Shown here one piece after another: positions 53,684-62,992 of a stretch of 64,000 nt of DNA (position 1 is the first letter of the stretch; each line of letters begins with the position of its first letter). The DNA is from Bacteroidota bacterium. GTDB lineage: Bacteria; Bacteroidota; Bacteroidia; Chitinophagales; Chitinophagaceae. Location: the NCBI GenBank assembly GCA_018267545.1, contig JAFDYG010000502.1:1-64000 (forward strand), given 5' to 3'. The notes under the pieces were generated by a model that saw nothing but the letters and a program-made list of their open reading frames with translations, was not told the DNA's origin and made no database searches. The position numbers and the translations under genes are program-made.

Positions 53684-55648
53684 ATGAAATGCTCAAGACA
53701 CCTTCTGACTTCCGCAATTATTTTATTTAGCATCACCTTTTCAAAAGCACAGAACTATGGAGTAATCTTTACATCTTCTGCATCCAACTACATCGACTGC
53801 GGCTCCAATTCCGCCCTCAACGCCAATAACATCTTGACGATGGAAGCCTGGGTAAAATTCAATACCCTGACCAGCGATATGGAAATCCTCAGCCGCAGCA
53901 TCGGCAGCCAGGGCATCGAGGTCCTGTATTTTGGAGGCAACCTGGCCTTTTATTGCATGAAAGACGTCAATAACGGCTCATTCATCAGCTATCCCGGCTC
54001 CAACCTCACCGCCGGCATATGGTACCACATCGCCGTAGCCTGGGACGGCACAAACGCCAGCTCCATGCGACTCTACGTAAATGGGGTCAGCGTCGGAACT
54101 CTCACCAGCAACGGCTCCATCAGCACCGGCGTCACCAACCCCACGGGCACCTTCCGCATCGGCAACTGGTCCGACGCTGCCCCCCGCTATCTCAACGGCA
54201 TAGTGGACGAAGTACGCGTCTGGAGCGTCACCCGTACCCAAGCCCAGATCAAAGCCGGGATGTATGGTACCGTTGCGACCAATACCAGCGGTCTGACCGC
54301 CTACTACAACTTCAATCTCAACGCTGGCGCCGGCACTACCGTCACCAATGCCACCGGCAACACCGCCCTCAACGGCACATTTATCGGCAGCCCTTCGCCC
54401 GCCTGGACCGCTTCCCCCATTCAATCCCAGACAGGCGCAATATCCTTTAACGGTTCGACCTCCACTATCACGGCTCCGGCCAATACGAATTACAACTCCT
54501 CTATTGGCACGGTTGAGTTCTGGGTTATGCCCACCAACTGGAATACCGCCCAGCCCGAGATGTGCATGCTGGGCGTACGCGGGCATAGCACCACGAATTA
54601 TAGCCTGCATATAGCCAATGGCCACGTCGGTCTGTTCAACGGAGTATACAGCTTCGTCAACTATTCGTTCTCCCTCAACACATGGTACCATCTCGCCTTC
54701 GTCAGCAATGGAATCAACACCACCATCTATGTCAATGGCTCGCCTTTAGCCGTCCCGGTCGGAGTCTTCGGCAGCTTTACCGGTAACCCGCTCGTCATGG
54801 GACTGGCCTACAGCGTCCCCACCGGCACCCAGGAACCTTTCGCCGGCGCCCTCGACGAGGTCCGCATCTGGAACACCGCACGCACCCAGGCGCAGATCCA
54901 GGCCAACATGAACACCACCCTAACCGGCTCCGAGACCGGCCTCGTCGGTTTGTATAGCATGGACCAGGGCGTTCCCGGCGGCAGCAATCTCGGCCTGACC
55001 ACCGTCATCGATAACAGCCCCACCAACAATCCCGCAACCATGGCCAGCTTCGCGCTAACGGGCTCTACATCTAACTGGATCACCCACCCGATCGGCACCC
55101 TTCCCGTTATCTTCAGTTCCTTCACCGGGTCGCGCAAAGACGACGCCGGCGTCCTTAGCTGGACCACCGCCCAGGAACAAAACAGCAAAAACTTTGTCGT
55201 GGAAAGAAGCAGCGACGGCGCCGCCTATACCGACATCGGTACGATACCCGCCGCAGGCAATAGCTCGACTCCGCTCTCCTATTCCTTCACCGATTTCTCC
55301 CCTCTTACCGGCAACAATTTCTACCGCCTCAGAGAAGTCGACCTGGATGGAAAATTCATGTATTCCCCCATCCTCACCATCAATTTCACCGGCGCATCCG
55401 GCGCCATAAAACTATGGCCCAATCCCGCCGCCAGCGCCATCACCTGGTCCGGCCAGACCGCCGCAGGCCCCGGCACACTGATCGTCAGCGACCTTTCGGG
55501 CCGAACCCTCCTCACCAAAACGGTAAATTTCACTTCTGGAACCAATAGAGTGAGCATCAACCTCACCAACCTTCCGGCCGGCGTTTATTTCCTTACTGTA
55601 AAAGACAAGAATCAAACGATGAACAAGCAGTTTCAGGTCGTGCGTTAA
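53684..55648 (+). CDS. LamG-domain surface protein with T9SS type A sorting domain
   Basis: 654 residues, signal peptide LLTSAIILFSITFSKAQ. Two LamG/concanavalin-like domains: residues about 22-230 (DEVRVWSVTRTQAQIKAGM) and about 245-465 (DEVRIWNTARTQAQIQANM); the two repeat the same motif DEVRxWxxxRTQAQI. Then a beta domain (FVVERSSDGAAYTDIGTI...FYRLREVDLDGKF), and the type A C-terminal sorting domain (LWPNPAASAITWSGQ, LSGRTLLTKTV, LPAGVYFLTVKDKNQTMNKQF). The protein is sent through type IX secretion and likely binds sugar or host material on the cell surface. A terminator follows. Confidence 0.9.
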   Translation: MKCSRHLLTSAIILFSITFSKAQNYGVIFTSSASNYIDCGSNSALNANNILTMEAWVKFNTLTSDMEILSRSIGSQGIEVLYFGGNLAFYCMKDVNNGSFISYPGSNLTAGIWYHIAVAWDGTNASSMRLYVNGVSVGTLTSNGSISTGVTNPTGTFRIGNWSDAAPRYLNGIVDEVRVWSVTRTQAQIKAGMYGTVATNTSGLTAYYNFNLNAGAGTTVTNATGNTALNGTFIGSPSPAWTASPIQSQTGAISFNGSTSTITAPANTNYNSSIGTVEFWVMPTNWNTAQPEMCMLGVRGHSTTNYSLHIANGHVGLFNGVYSFVNYSFSLNTWYHLAFVSNGINTTIYVNGSPLAVPVGVFGSFTGNPLVMGLAYSVPTGTQEPFAGALDEVRIWNTARTQAQIQANMNTTLTGSETGLVGLYSMDQGVPGGSNLGLTTVIDNSPTNNPATMASFALTGSTSNWITHPIGTLPVIFSSFTGSRKDDAGVLSWTTAQEQNSKNFVVERSSDGAAYTDIGTIPAAGNSSTPLSYSFTDFSPLTGNNFYRLREVDLDGKFMYSPILTINFTGASGAIKLWPNPAASAITWSGQTAAGPGTLIVSDLSGRTLLTKTVNFTSGTNRVSINLTNLPAGVYFLTVKDKNQTMNKQFQVVR

Positions 55649-55670
55649 GAAATCCAATATTCCTTACCAG

Positions 55671-55702
55671 GGGTTGCAGGCTAAACGCTTGCAACCCTTT
55701 TA
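55671..55702 (+). terminator. Rho-independent terminator after the LamG gene
   Basis: GGGTTGCA / TGCAACCC stem of eight pairs, eleven-base loop, then TTTTAT. It also lies close to the convergent end of the TPR-like gene. Confidence 0.75.
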
Positions 55703-55721
55703 TCCCCTAAGCATGACGCAG

Positions 55722-57272
55722 CTACCCCCTCCGCATCCCCGTCAAATACTTCTCCCGAATCACATCCTGCACCGGCACATGCCGTATCTTACTCTCCATC
55801 CAGGAGATAATATCCAAATACATAAACGCCCTCGTCTCGAACCTGTTCCCCTCATACTGCTTCAAATTCTCCACCAGCCGCTCGAACTCCGGCTTCAGCC
55901 GCACCGGCGTAAGATTGAACGACCGCCTCAAAAACCGAAAGATCTCCTCCTCGACCCCGCTCAAATTCCCCATCTTCGCCATAAACCGATACACCGACTT
56001 GATCAGATACTCCAGCAAATCGAAGTTCCCCAGCTCATAGTGCGCAATCAAATGCAACAGCCTCGAGTAACACTGCAGGTCCGTCCGCAGATCGACCTTC
56101 CAGTTGATGATCTTGTTCAAATAATCGATCGTCTTCTCATAGTCCCCGCTCCCAAAATACAAACAGGCGACCTTGTAGTAAAACACCAGGATTCGATGCC
56201 GGTCCAGGTAGATCCAATACTCCTTCAGCTTATCCTCGATATACGGCACCAGGTCCAGTCCCTCGCTAAAGGTCCCGTCGATAAAGTGCTGATTAAGTTT
56301 CGAGATATACAAATAGACAAAAGTCTGAATCCGGTTATTGACGTTATTCTTCACCAGGTCCGTCTTCGAAAATTCCTCGAATCGCGCCAACGTCTCCCTG
56401 AATTTCTCGTCGTTCAGCAAATCGAAATGCGCCCCCAGCAAATTATGCATGCCCTTGATGTAGTGAGAGGTCTCGACCGCCACCATAAACGGCTCCCGGT
56501 CGAAAAGATCGACCCAGCGCTGCGTATACCGGTAGTACATCAAAAAGTCCTGCCGGATAAAGGCATACCAGCTAAAGCTCTGGTACAGGTACAGCCGCTC
56601 ATAAAACCCCTGACAGTCGCTTACGTTCACCGGAAGCTGCTTTTCGAAAAACTCCCGCACCGCCTCCTCATCCGTTTCATTCCTCGCCACCCCATTTCGA
56701 ATATACCAGCTGTATAGCTCCAACGACAGATTGGACAGCTGGCTGATCATCCGCAGACGATCGTTCGCCGCATCCACCTCCCCCGCCAGCTGATCGGCCC
56801 GGTCCTGCATGCTCCGGGTAATATGCAGCGCCTCGATCGTCTTCTCGAAAAACAAGGCCTGTAAAAGATAGGTCGTCTGATTATGCGCCCTCGCCATCTC
56901 TTTAATCTTGTCCAGGGTCTTCAAACTCTGAAGATAAAGCCCCTTGTTATACAGGATCCGGGCATAATCCAATTGCTCATGTAATTGAATATCAACGTTT
57001 TCCTCCTGCCGGATGAGCCGCAGGCTGCTCAAAATCTCGCGGTAGAGGTGCGCCTTGGCGTTGGAAAGCTGCGCCTTGCGCAGATTTTTGTTTTTGTTTA
57101 ACAATTGCGCCTCATCATACTCCTCCATTTTGTCCAGAGCATCAAAGAGTTGGATGCTTTTTAGGTCCTCACTGGCTGAGTTACGCGTAATGTAAAGCTT
57201 AAAGTTCCGTTTTTCGGACTTTTCGAGGGATTTAATCAATTGAAACAGGGCGTCTGACGAACGGTTGGGCAT
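55722..57272 (-). CDS. Helical TPR-like protein of unknown function
   Basis: 516 residues, no signal peptide, almost entirely helical and rich in Leu, Tyr, Asp and Arg. Helical hairpins such as LDYARILYNKGLYLQSLKTL, LVFYYKVACLYFGSGDYEKTIDYL and LLHLIAHYELGNFDLLEYLIKSVYRF resemble degenerate tetratricopeptide repeats, so it is probably a cytoplasmic scaffold. The N-terminus (SSDALFQLIKSLEKSEKRNFKLY) is well conserved in my recollection of related hypothetical proteins in this group. Divergent from leuA, 186 bases apart. I do not know its role. Confidence 0.75.
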   Translation of the reverse strand: MPNRSSDALFQLIKSLEKSEKRNFKLYITRNSASEDLKSIQLFDALDKMEEYDEAQLLNKNKNLRKAQLSNAKAHLYREILSSLRLIRQEENVDIQLHEQLDYARILYNKGLYLQSLKTLDKIKEMARAHNQTTYLLQALFFEKTIEALHITRSMQDRADQLAGEVDAANDRLRMISQLSNLSLELYSWYIRNGVARNETDEEAVREFFEKQLPVNVSDCQGFYERLYLYQSFSWYAFIRQDFLMYYRYTQRWVDLFDREPFMVAVETSHYIKGMHNLLGAHFDLLNDEKFRETLARFEEFSKTDLVKNNVNNRIQTFVYLYISKLNQHFIDGTFSEGLDLVPYIEDKLKEYWIYLDRHRILVFYYKVACLYFGSGDYEKTIDYLNKIINWKVDLRTDLQCYSRLLHLIAHYELGNFDLLEYLIKSVYRFMAKMGNLSGVEEEIFRFLRRSFNLTPVRLKPEFERLVENLKQYEGNRFETRAFMYLDIISWMESKIRHVPVQDVIREKYLTGMRRG

Positions 57273-57458
57273 CGTAATTTAAAACTTTAAAATCCTTGCC
57301 AGCAGTGAGTTTCAGCTACTTTTACCCCCCCGTAAAGGGTGTAAAACCACCATAATTATGATTTCAATTCGATAAAAAACACAATTATTTTCGAAGGTAC
57401 GCACAAATCACTAACCATCACTAGCCCAGCTAATTTCGAACCTTTTTAAAATAAGCTA
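57273..57458 (+). promoter_or_regulatory. Divergent control region before leuA
   Basis: Contains a hairpin (57320-57346: TTTTAC...CCC, GGG...GTAAAA) with a run of seven C in the left arm, and TATTTTCG at 57386-57393, a 7-of-8 match to the -7 box with a poor -33. A five-codon frame MISIR precedes but carries no Leu codons, so the leu genes show no leader-peptide attenuator of the kind found before ilvE. Confidence 0.35.
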
Positions 57459-58628
57459 ATGTCCGACAAGAAAATCTTCATCTTCGACACCACTCTCCGC
57501 GACGGAGAACAGGTTCCCGGTTGCAAGCTAAACACAAGAGAAAAAATTGAGCTGGCCCTACAGCTCGAAGCCCTCGGCGTCGACATCATCGAAGCCGGCT
57601 TCCCCATCTCCAGCCCCGGCGACTTCCAGTCGGTGGAAGAGATCGCCAAAATCGTAAAAAACGCCACCGTCTGCGGCCTCAGCCGCGCCGTGCAAAAAGA
57701 TATCGAAGTCGCCGCCGCAGCGCTCAAGCCGGCACGACGCCCCCGTATACACACCGGCATCGGAACCTCCGATTCCCATATCAAGAATAAGTTCAATTCC
57801 ACCCGCGAAGAAATCATCGAACGCGCCGTCCAGGCCGTCAAATGGGCCAAAAATTTCGTCGATGACGTAGAGTTCTACGCAGAAGACGCCGGCCGCACCG
57901 ACAACGATTATCTCGCCCGTGTCGTCGAAGCCGTTATCCGCGCCGGAGCCACCGTCGTCAATATCCCCGATACTACCGGCTACTGCCTGCCCGACCAATA
58001 CGGTGAGAAGATCGCCTTCCTCATGAACCACGTTCCCAATATCGACAAGGCCATCCTCTCCTGCCACTGCCACAACGACCTCGGCCTGGCTACCGCCAAC
58101 TCCATCGCCGGCATCGTCAGCGGCGCCCGCCAGATCGAATGTACCATCAACGGCCTCGGCGAAAGAGCCGGCAACACTTCCCTCGAAGAAGTAGTGATGG
58201 TCATCAAGCAGCACAAGCAGCTCGGCTTCTACACCGATATCAACGCAAAAGAGCTGAACCCCATGAGCCGCCTCGTATCCGATACCATGCGCATGCCGGT
58301 TCAACCCAATAAGGCCATCGTCGGAGCCAACGCATTCTCCCACTCCTCCGGCATCCACCAGGACGGCTTCCTCAAGGACGCCTCCACCTACGAGATCATC
58401 AACCCCGAAGAGGTCGGCGCAGACGGCTCCAAAATCGTCCTGACCGCCCGCAGCGGCCGCAGCGCCCTCGCCTTCCGCCTGCAAAAGATCGGCTACTCCT
58501 ACAACCGTAACGACATCGATACGATTTATCAAACATTCCTGCAGGTCGCCGACACCAAAAAAGAAGTCATGGAAGAAGACCTGCACACCATCGCAAAAGC
58601 TTACAACGAAACTACCGTAACCGCATAA
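57459..58628 (+). CDS. leuA: 2-isopropylmalate synthase, short form without regulatory domain
   Basis: 389 residues. The HMGL-like TIM barrel is complete: [14 protein letters not shown] with the catalytic Arg/Asp/Glu, [12 protein letters not shown], and the metal-binding [30 protein letters not shown] closes it. The C-terminal LeuA dimer/allosteric domain of about 120 residues found in the E. coli enzyme is lacking, so leucine feedback through that domain is not expected. It condenses acetyl-CoA with 2-oxoisovalerate, the first committed step to leucine. It starts a tight cluster leuA-leuC-leuD-leuB. Confidence 0.9.
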   Translation: MSDKKIFIFDTTLRDGEQVPGCKLNTREKIELALQLEALGVDIIEAGFPISSPGDFQSVEEIAKIVKNATVCGLSRAVQKDIEVAAAALKPARRPRIHTGIGTSDSHIKNKFNSTREEIIERAVQAVKWAKNFVDDVEFYAEDAGRTDNDYLARVVEAVIRAGATVVNIPDTTGYCLPDQYGEKIAFLMNHVPNIDKAILSCHCHNDLGLATANSIAGIVSGARQIECTINGLGERAGNTSLEEVVMVIKQHKQLGFYTDINAKELNPMSRLVSDTMRMPVQPNKAIVGANAFSHSSGIHQDGFLKDASTYEIINPEEVGADGSKIVLTARSGRSALAFRLQKIGYSYNRNDIDTIYQTFLQVADTKKEVMEEDLHTIAKAYNETTVTA

Positions 58629-58664
58629 TCCGCCTTCGCCCCGCGAAGGCCAGAATAAAATAGT

Positions 58665-60062
58665 ATGGCAAAAACATTATTCGAAAAGATCTGGGACCGC
58701 CACATCGTCAAGACGATCGATGGTGGCCCCTCCGTTTTATATATCGACAAACACTTCATCCACGAAGTAACCAGCCCCCAGGCCTTCAAAGGCATCGAAA
58801 ACCGGGGCCTCGAAGTCTTCCGGCCCAGGCAGATCGTCGCCACCGCCGACCACAACGTTCCGACCCTGCACCAGGAGCTTCCCATCAAGGACGAGCTATC
58901 CCGGACCCAGGTCCAAAAGCTCATCGACAACTGTAAGAAACACCACGTCGAATTATACGGCCTCGGCCACCCCTACCAGGGCATCGTCCACGTCATCGGA
59001 CCCGAGCTCGGCATCACCCAGCCCGGTATGACGATGGTCTGCGGCGACAGCCACACTTCCACCCACGGAGCCTTCGGCGCCATCGCCTTCGGCATCGGTA
59101 CCAGCGAGGTGGAAATGGTCATGGCCACCCAATGCCTCATGCAAAGCAAACCCAAGCTGATGCGCATCAACGTCGAAGGAACACTCGGCAAGGGCGTCGT
59201 CTCCAAAGACATCATCCTCTATATCATCGCAAAAATCTCCGCCAGCGGCGCCACCGGCTATTTCGTTGAGTACGCCGGCTCCGCCATCCGCAGCCTGTCG
59301 ATGGAAGCCCGCATGACCATCTGCAACATGAGCATCGAGATGGGCGCCCGTGGCGGCCTCATCGCCCCCGACGAGATCACCTTCTCCTATATGAAGGGCC
59401 GCGAGTTCGCCCCCAAAGGAGCCGAATGGGATAAGAAGCTCGCCGAATGGAAACAGCTCTACTCAGACGCCGACGCTAAATTCGACGTAGAGATCAATAT
59501 CGACGCAGCCGACATCGAACCCATGATCACCTACGGCACTAACCCAGGCATGGGCGTCAGCGTCGCCGGACACATCCCCGCAGAAAACGAGATAGAAGTA
59601 AAGGAACAGTCCGCGTATAAAAAATCACTGGATTATATGGGCCTCCAGGCCGGCGCCCCCATCAAGGGAAAGAAGGTAGACTACGTCTTCATTGGAAGCT
59701 GCACCAACTCCCGCATCGAAGACCTCCGCCTCGTCGCCAGCTTCGTAAAAGGAAAGAAGAAGGCCGACAACGTAGAAGTATGGGTCGTACCCGGCAGCAA
59801 GCAGGTAGAACAGCAAGCCATCCACGAAGGCATCGACAAGGTCTTCGAAGCCGCCGGCTTCAACCTTCGCCAACCCGGATGCTCCGCTTGCCTCGGAATG
59901 AACGAAGACAAAATTCCCGCCGGCAAATATTGCATCTCTACCAGCAACCGGAACTTCGAAGGACGCCAGGGCCCCAACGCCCGCACCCTGCTCGCCAGCC
60001 CGCTGACAGCAGCCGTCGCAGCCATCACCGGCGAAGTAGCCGATATCCGTGAATTCATCTAA
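58665..60062 (+). CDS. leuC: 3-isopropylmalate dehydratase, large subunit
   Basis: 465 residues, full length. Aconitase family: [40 protein letters not shown] in pieces, and the cysteines that bind the 4Fe-4S cluster in FIGSCTNSR and [10 protein letters not shown]. With LeuD it isomerises 2- to 3-isopropylmalate. The gap to leuA (36 bases) contains a GCCTTCGC/GCGAAGGC hairpin at 58632-58650 with a three-base loop and no T-run, perhaps an mRNA stability element. Confidence 0.95.
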   Translation: MAKTLFEKIWDRHIVKTIDGGPSVLYIDKHFIHEVTSPQAFKGIENRGLEVFRPRQIVATADHNVPTLHQELPIKDELSRTQVQKLIDNCKKHHVELYGLGHPYQGIVHVIGPELGITQPGMTMVCGDSHTSTHGAFGAIAFGIGTSEVEMVMATQCLMQSKPKLMRINVEGTLGKGVVSKDIILYIIAKISASGATGYFVEYAGSAIRSLSMEARMTICNMSIEMGARGGLIAPDEITFSYMKGREFAPKGAEWDKKLAEWKQLYSDADAKFDVEINIDAADIEPMITYGTNPGMGVSVAGHIPAENEIEVKEQSAYKKSLDYMGLQAGAPIKGKKVDYVFIGSCTNSRIEDLRLVASFVKGKKKADNVEVWVVPGSKQVEQQAIHEGIDKVFEAAGFNLRQPGCSACLGMNEDKIPAGKYCISTSNRNFEGRQGPNARTLLASPLTAAVAAITGEVADIREFI

Positions 60063-60118
60063 ACAGAGCGTACCACATGTCCGCCGGCCGAAGGCCAATC
60101 AAAAAAAAAGAAACCGAA

Positions 60119-60703
60119 ATGAGCAAATCAATCAATAAAGTCTCTTCCACCACCGTTCCCCTCAACCAGGAGAACGTCGACACCGACCAGATCATCCCCG
60201 CCCGCTTCCTGAAAGCAACCAGCCGGGACGGCTTCGGTGAAAACCTATTCCGCGACTGGCGCTACAACAGCGACGGCACCCCCAAAAAAGACTTCATCCT
60301 CAACGACCCTACCTATAGCGGAAAGGTCCTCGTCGCCGGCAAGAACTTCGGCTGCGGCTCCAGCCGCGAGCACGCCGCCTGGGCCATCAAAGACGCCGGC
60401 TTCGACGTAGTCGTCAGCAGCTTCTTCGCCGACATCTTCAAAAACAACGCGCTCAACAACTTCCTGCTGCCCGTCACCGTCAGCGAAGACTTCCTCCAAA
60501 AGACCTTCGCCGCAATCGAGAAGGACCCCAAAACAACCGTCAACGTTAACCTCGAAGACCAAACGATCAGCGCAGCCGGCAACACCGAAAAGTTCGAGAT
60601 CAACAATTATAAAAAGACCTGCCTGCTCAACGGATACGACGACATCGACTATTTGCTAAGTATCAAAGGCGAGATCGAAGCATTTGAAAAAACATCACAC
60701 TAA
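60119..60703 (+). CDS. leuD: 3-isopropylmalate dehydratase, small subunit
   Basis: 194 residues from [19 protein letters not shown]; an in-frame ATG at 60077 would add a basic, unconserved tail and is not chosen. Typical motifs: [30 protein letters not shown] and [13 protein letters not shown]. It forms the active heterodimer with LeuC. The spacer to leuC contains a small GGCC-GAA-GGCC hairpin. leuB follows 26 bases later. Confidence 0.94.
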   Translation: MSKSINKVSSTTVPLNQENVDTDQIIPARFLKATSRDGFGENLFRDWRYNSDGTPKKDFILNDPTYSGKVLVAGKNFGCGSSREHAAWAIKDAGFDVVVSSFFADIFKNNALNNFLLPVTVSEDFLQKTFAAIEKDPKTTVNVNLEDQTISAAGNTEKFEINNYKKTCLLNGYDDIDYLLSIKGEIEAFEKTSH

Positions 60704-60729
60704 ATCATTCCCATACCCAAATCAATTGT

Positions 60730-61845
60730 ATGCAAAAGAACATCGTAGTTATTGAAGGTGACGGCATCGGGCCGGAAGTGACAAGACAAGCCATAAAGGT
60801 CTTGAACTCCGTTGCCGAGCAAGGCGGACATGAATTTACATACACCTATTGCCTGATGGGTGCAGACGCCATCGACAAGACAGGCAATCCCCTCCCCGAC
60901 GAAACCATCGAAGCCGCCCTCAACAGCGACGCTATCCTGTTCGGCGCCATCGGTCATCCCAAATACGACAACGACCCTACCGCAAAGGTCCGGCCCGAAC
61001 AAGGCCTGCTCAAGCTGCGGAAGTCCCTGCAATTGTTTGCCAACATCCGCCCGGTGACTACCTACCCGGCGCTGCAGCACCTGTCTCCCCTGAAAGCCAA
61101 GATCCTCGAAGAAGTAGACTTCGTAATCTATCGCGAGCTCACAGGCGGTATTTATTTCGGTAAAAAGGAAGTCGACGCCGAAGCGACTAAAGCATCCGAC
61201 GACTGTACCTATACCCGCGAAGAGATCGAACGCATTTCACACCTCGCCTTCAAACAGGCGCAGCAACGCAGAAAGAAGCTCACCCTCGTCGACAAGGCCA
61301 ACGTTCTCGAAACCTCCCGTCTGTGGAGAAAGGTCGTACAAGAGATCGCGCCCCAATACGCCGACGTAAAGGTCGACTTCCTGTTCGTCGACAACGCAGC
61401 CATGCAGATCATCCTCAACCCCAAACAATTCGACGTCGTCCTGACGGAAAATATGTTCGGCGATATCATCTCCGACGAAGCCAGCGTAATCAGCGGCTCC
61501 CTGGGCCTGCTCCCCTCAGCCTCCATCGGCAAAGGCGCAGCCCTGTTCGAACCCATCCACGGTTCCTACCCCCAGGCCGCCGGTAAAGACATCGCCAACC
61601 CCCTCGGCAGCATCCTCTCTGCAGCCATGCTCCTCGACCACTTCGGCCTCCACGCCGAAGCAAACAAGGTCCGCGAAGCAGCCAACTGGACACTGCAAAA
61701 TGGATTCGTTACAAAAGACATCGACCCTATCAATTTCTATTTCACCTCCACCATCGGCGAGCTGATCAGCGACTACGTTGGCGGAAAAATCCCCGGCGAT
61801 ATCCATAAAGGAAATATCGAGCTGAGGAAATCGACTATTATTTAA
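60730..61845 (+). CDS. leuB: 3-isopropylmalate dehydrogenase
   Basis: 371 residues. Isocitrate/isopropylmalate dehydrogenase family: VIEGDGIGPEVTRQA, the substrate loop LLKLRKSLQLFANIRPV, VIYRELTGGIYFG, VLTENMFGDIISDEASVISGSLGLLPSAS in pieces, and FEPIHGSYPQAAGKDIANPLG. It oxidises and decarboxylates 3-isopropylmalate to 2-oxoisocaproate, the leucine precursor that IlvE then aminates. It is the last gene before the ilv leader; transcripts reaching 62043 from here would meet the same terminator. Confidence 0.96.
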   Translation: MQKNIVVIEGDGIGPEVTRQAIKVLNSVAEQGGHEFTYTYCLMGADAIDKTGNPLPDETIEAALNSDAILFGAIGHPKYDNDPTAKVRPEQGLLKLRKSLQLFANIRPVTTYPALQHLSPLKAKILEEVDFVIYRELTGGIYFGKKEVDAEATKASDDCTYTREEIERISHLAFKQAQQRRKKLTLVDKANVLETSRLWRKVVQEIAPQYADVKVDFLFVDNAAMQIILNPKQFDVVLTENMFGDIISDEASVISGSLGLLPSASIGKGAALFEPIHGSYPQAAGKDIANPLGSILSAAMLLDHFGLHAEANKVREAANWTLQNGFVTKDIDPINFYFTSTIGELISDYVGGKIPGDIHKGNIELRKSTII

Positions 61846-61863
61846 ATAGTCACAAAAAGTTCT

Positions 61864-61893
61864 TTGTTTATTCAATTGGCGGAAGTATATTCG
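61864..61893 (+). promoter_or_regulatory. Promoter of the ilv leader
   Basis: TTG at 61864-61866 (TTTG from 61863), exactly 19 bases, then TATATTCG at 61886-61893, matching TAnnTTTG in 7 of 8 positions. Transcription would begin around 61899-61901, roughly 14 bases before the leader start codon. Confidence 0.65.
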
Positions 61894-61913
61894 TAGCACG
61901 AATAACATCCTTC

Positions 61914-62018
61914 ATGGAATTACGCAGTTTAAATAAGATTACCAAGCGCTTCGCAGCCGCAATAATTATTGTGGTGGTGGTGATTATTATTCCTGCATTC
62001 CAGGGAGGAGGGTGGTAA
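61914..62018 (+). CDS. Branched-chain amino-acid leader peptide
   Basis: 34 codons and a TAA stop. After a basic start (MELRSLNKITKRFAAA) the peptide has IIIVVVVIII in codons 17-26, that is, three Ile, four Val and three Ile codons without a break, then PAFQGGGW. Such a run is the mark of attenuator leader peptides of ilv operons, where scarce charged Ile- or Val-tRNA stalls the ribosome. The end of the gene (Gly-Gly-Gly codons, 62003-62012) is also half of an antiterminator pairing. A Bacteroidota promoter lies at a suitable distance, a terminator follows, and ilvE starts next. As an alternative, the peptide could be a small membrane protein, since the Ile/Val run is hydrophobic. Confidence 0.8.
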   Translation: MELRSLNKITKRFAAAIIIVVVVIIIPAFQGGGW

Positions 62019-62078
62019 ATAAACAATAACAAACAAAATACCAGCGGCCCGCCTCCCAAAGGCGGGCCGCTTTTTTTT
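62003..62078 (+). terminator. Attenuator terminator with competing antiterminator of ilvED
   Basis: Terminator: AGCGGCCCGCCT (62043-62054) and its exact complement AGGCGGGCCGCT (62060-62071) form a 12-bp stem with a five-base loop, followed by an eight-T tract to 62078. Competing structure: GGGAGGAGGG at 62003-62012, inside the last codons of the leader peptide, can pair with CCCGCCTCCC at 62048-62057, nine of ten pairs with one A-G mismatch, which disrupts the 5' arm of the terminator. A ribosome that reaches the stop codon at 62016 would cover 62003-62012 and favour termination; one stalled at the first Ile/Val codons leaves it free and favours read-through to ilvE. Confidence 0.8.
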
Positions 62079-62090
62079 CAACAACAACGT

Positions 62091-62987
62091 ATGGCATCCT
62101 ATTACAACGAGAACACTGTTCTCTGGCTCGACGGAAAAATCCAAAAGGCATCGGAAACAAAAACCGATCTCTATGGTCAATCCCTGCACTACGGCTACGC
62201 CGTATTCGAAGGCATCCGCTCCTACCGCACCGCGTCCGGAGAAACGAAAATCTTCAAGCCCGTCGAACACTACGACCGCCTGAAGCGCTCCGCCGAAGCC
62301 CTCAACATGCCATATAATTATACGACCCAACAGCTCATCGAAGCAACCTACGAGATTCTCAAAAAGAACAACCTCCAGGATGCCTATATCCGCCCCGTCG
62401 TTTACGGCCCGGCCAACATGAGCTTCAACCCCAACACAGAATCCTTCACCGTCATCCAGGCCTGGGAAATGGCGCCCTTCCTCGGCGAGAAGCTGCTGAA
62501 AGTAATGACCTCCTCCTTCCAACGCCCCAATCCAAAGGGCTTCAAGATCGAGGCAAAAGCATCCGGCCATTACGTCAACTCCATCCTCGCCAGCCAGGAA
62601 GCCAAAGGCAAAGGCTTCGACGAAGCCCTGCTCACCGACATGAACGGCTTTATCGCCGAAGCCCCCGGAGCCAACATGTTCTTCGAAAAAGACGGCAGGC
62701 TCTTTACCCCCGCTACCGGCAACATCCTGCCCGGCATCACCCGCGCCACCGTGCTGGAGATCTGCGCCGAGCTGGACATCCCCGTCGAAGAAGGACAATA
62801 TACCCCCAACCAATTAAAACAAGCCGACTCCGCCTTCTTCTGCGGCACCGCCGCCGAGGTTATCGGATGGAGCTCGATCGACGACTATACATTCCCAAAA
62901 CCATGGGCGTCTACCCTCGGCCGTAAGGTCCAGGAAGCCTACATGGACAAGGTCAAAGAGAAACAAAATCAACTGGAAACCATCTAA
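62091..62987 (+). CDS. ilvE: Branched-chain amino-acid aminotransferase
   Basis: 298 residues, fold type IV PLP enzyme. [14 protein letters not shown] near the N-terminus, [10 protein letters not shown], and the PLP-binding Lys156 in [33 protein letters not shown] and [15 protein letters not shown] form the cofactor-phosphate and substrate pocket. It makes Leu, Ile and Val from their 2-oxo acids. Its start is 13 bases after the end of the attenuator terminator. ilvD follows 5 bases later, so both are under attenuator control. Confidence 0.96.
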   Translation: MASYYNENTVLWLDGKIQKASETKTDLYGQSLHYGYAVFEGIRSYRTASGETKIFKPVEHYDRLKRSAEALNMPYNYTTQQLIEATYEILKKNNLQDAYIRPVVYGPANMSFNPNTESFTVIQAWEMAPFLGEKLLKVMTSSFQRPNPKGFKIEAKASGHYVNSILASQEAKGKGFDEALLTDMNGFIAEAPGANMFFEKDGRLFTPATGNILPGITRATVLEICAELDIPVEEGQYTPNQLKQADSAFFCGTAAEVIGWSSIDDYTFPKPWASTLGRKVQEAYMDKVKEKQNQLETI

Positions 62988-62992
62988 TAAAA

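Noticed and set aside
53428..53736. 102-codon minus-strand frame between the lipoprotein and LamG genes
   Set aside because: Overlaps both gene ends and shows no protein-like pattern.
57358..57375. Five-codon frame before leuA as a leucine leader peptide
   Set aside because: No Leu codons and no terminator follows.
61868..62059. Minus-strand frame across the ilv leader
   Set aside because: It is the antisense of the leader; the His/Ile run (HHHH, TTTIIIA) is the reverse of the Val/Ile codons.
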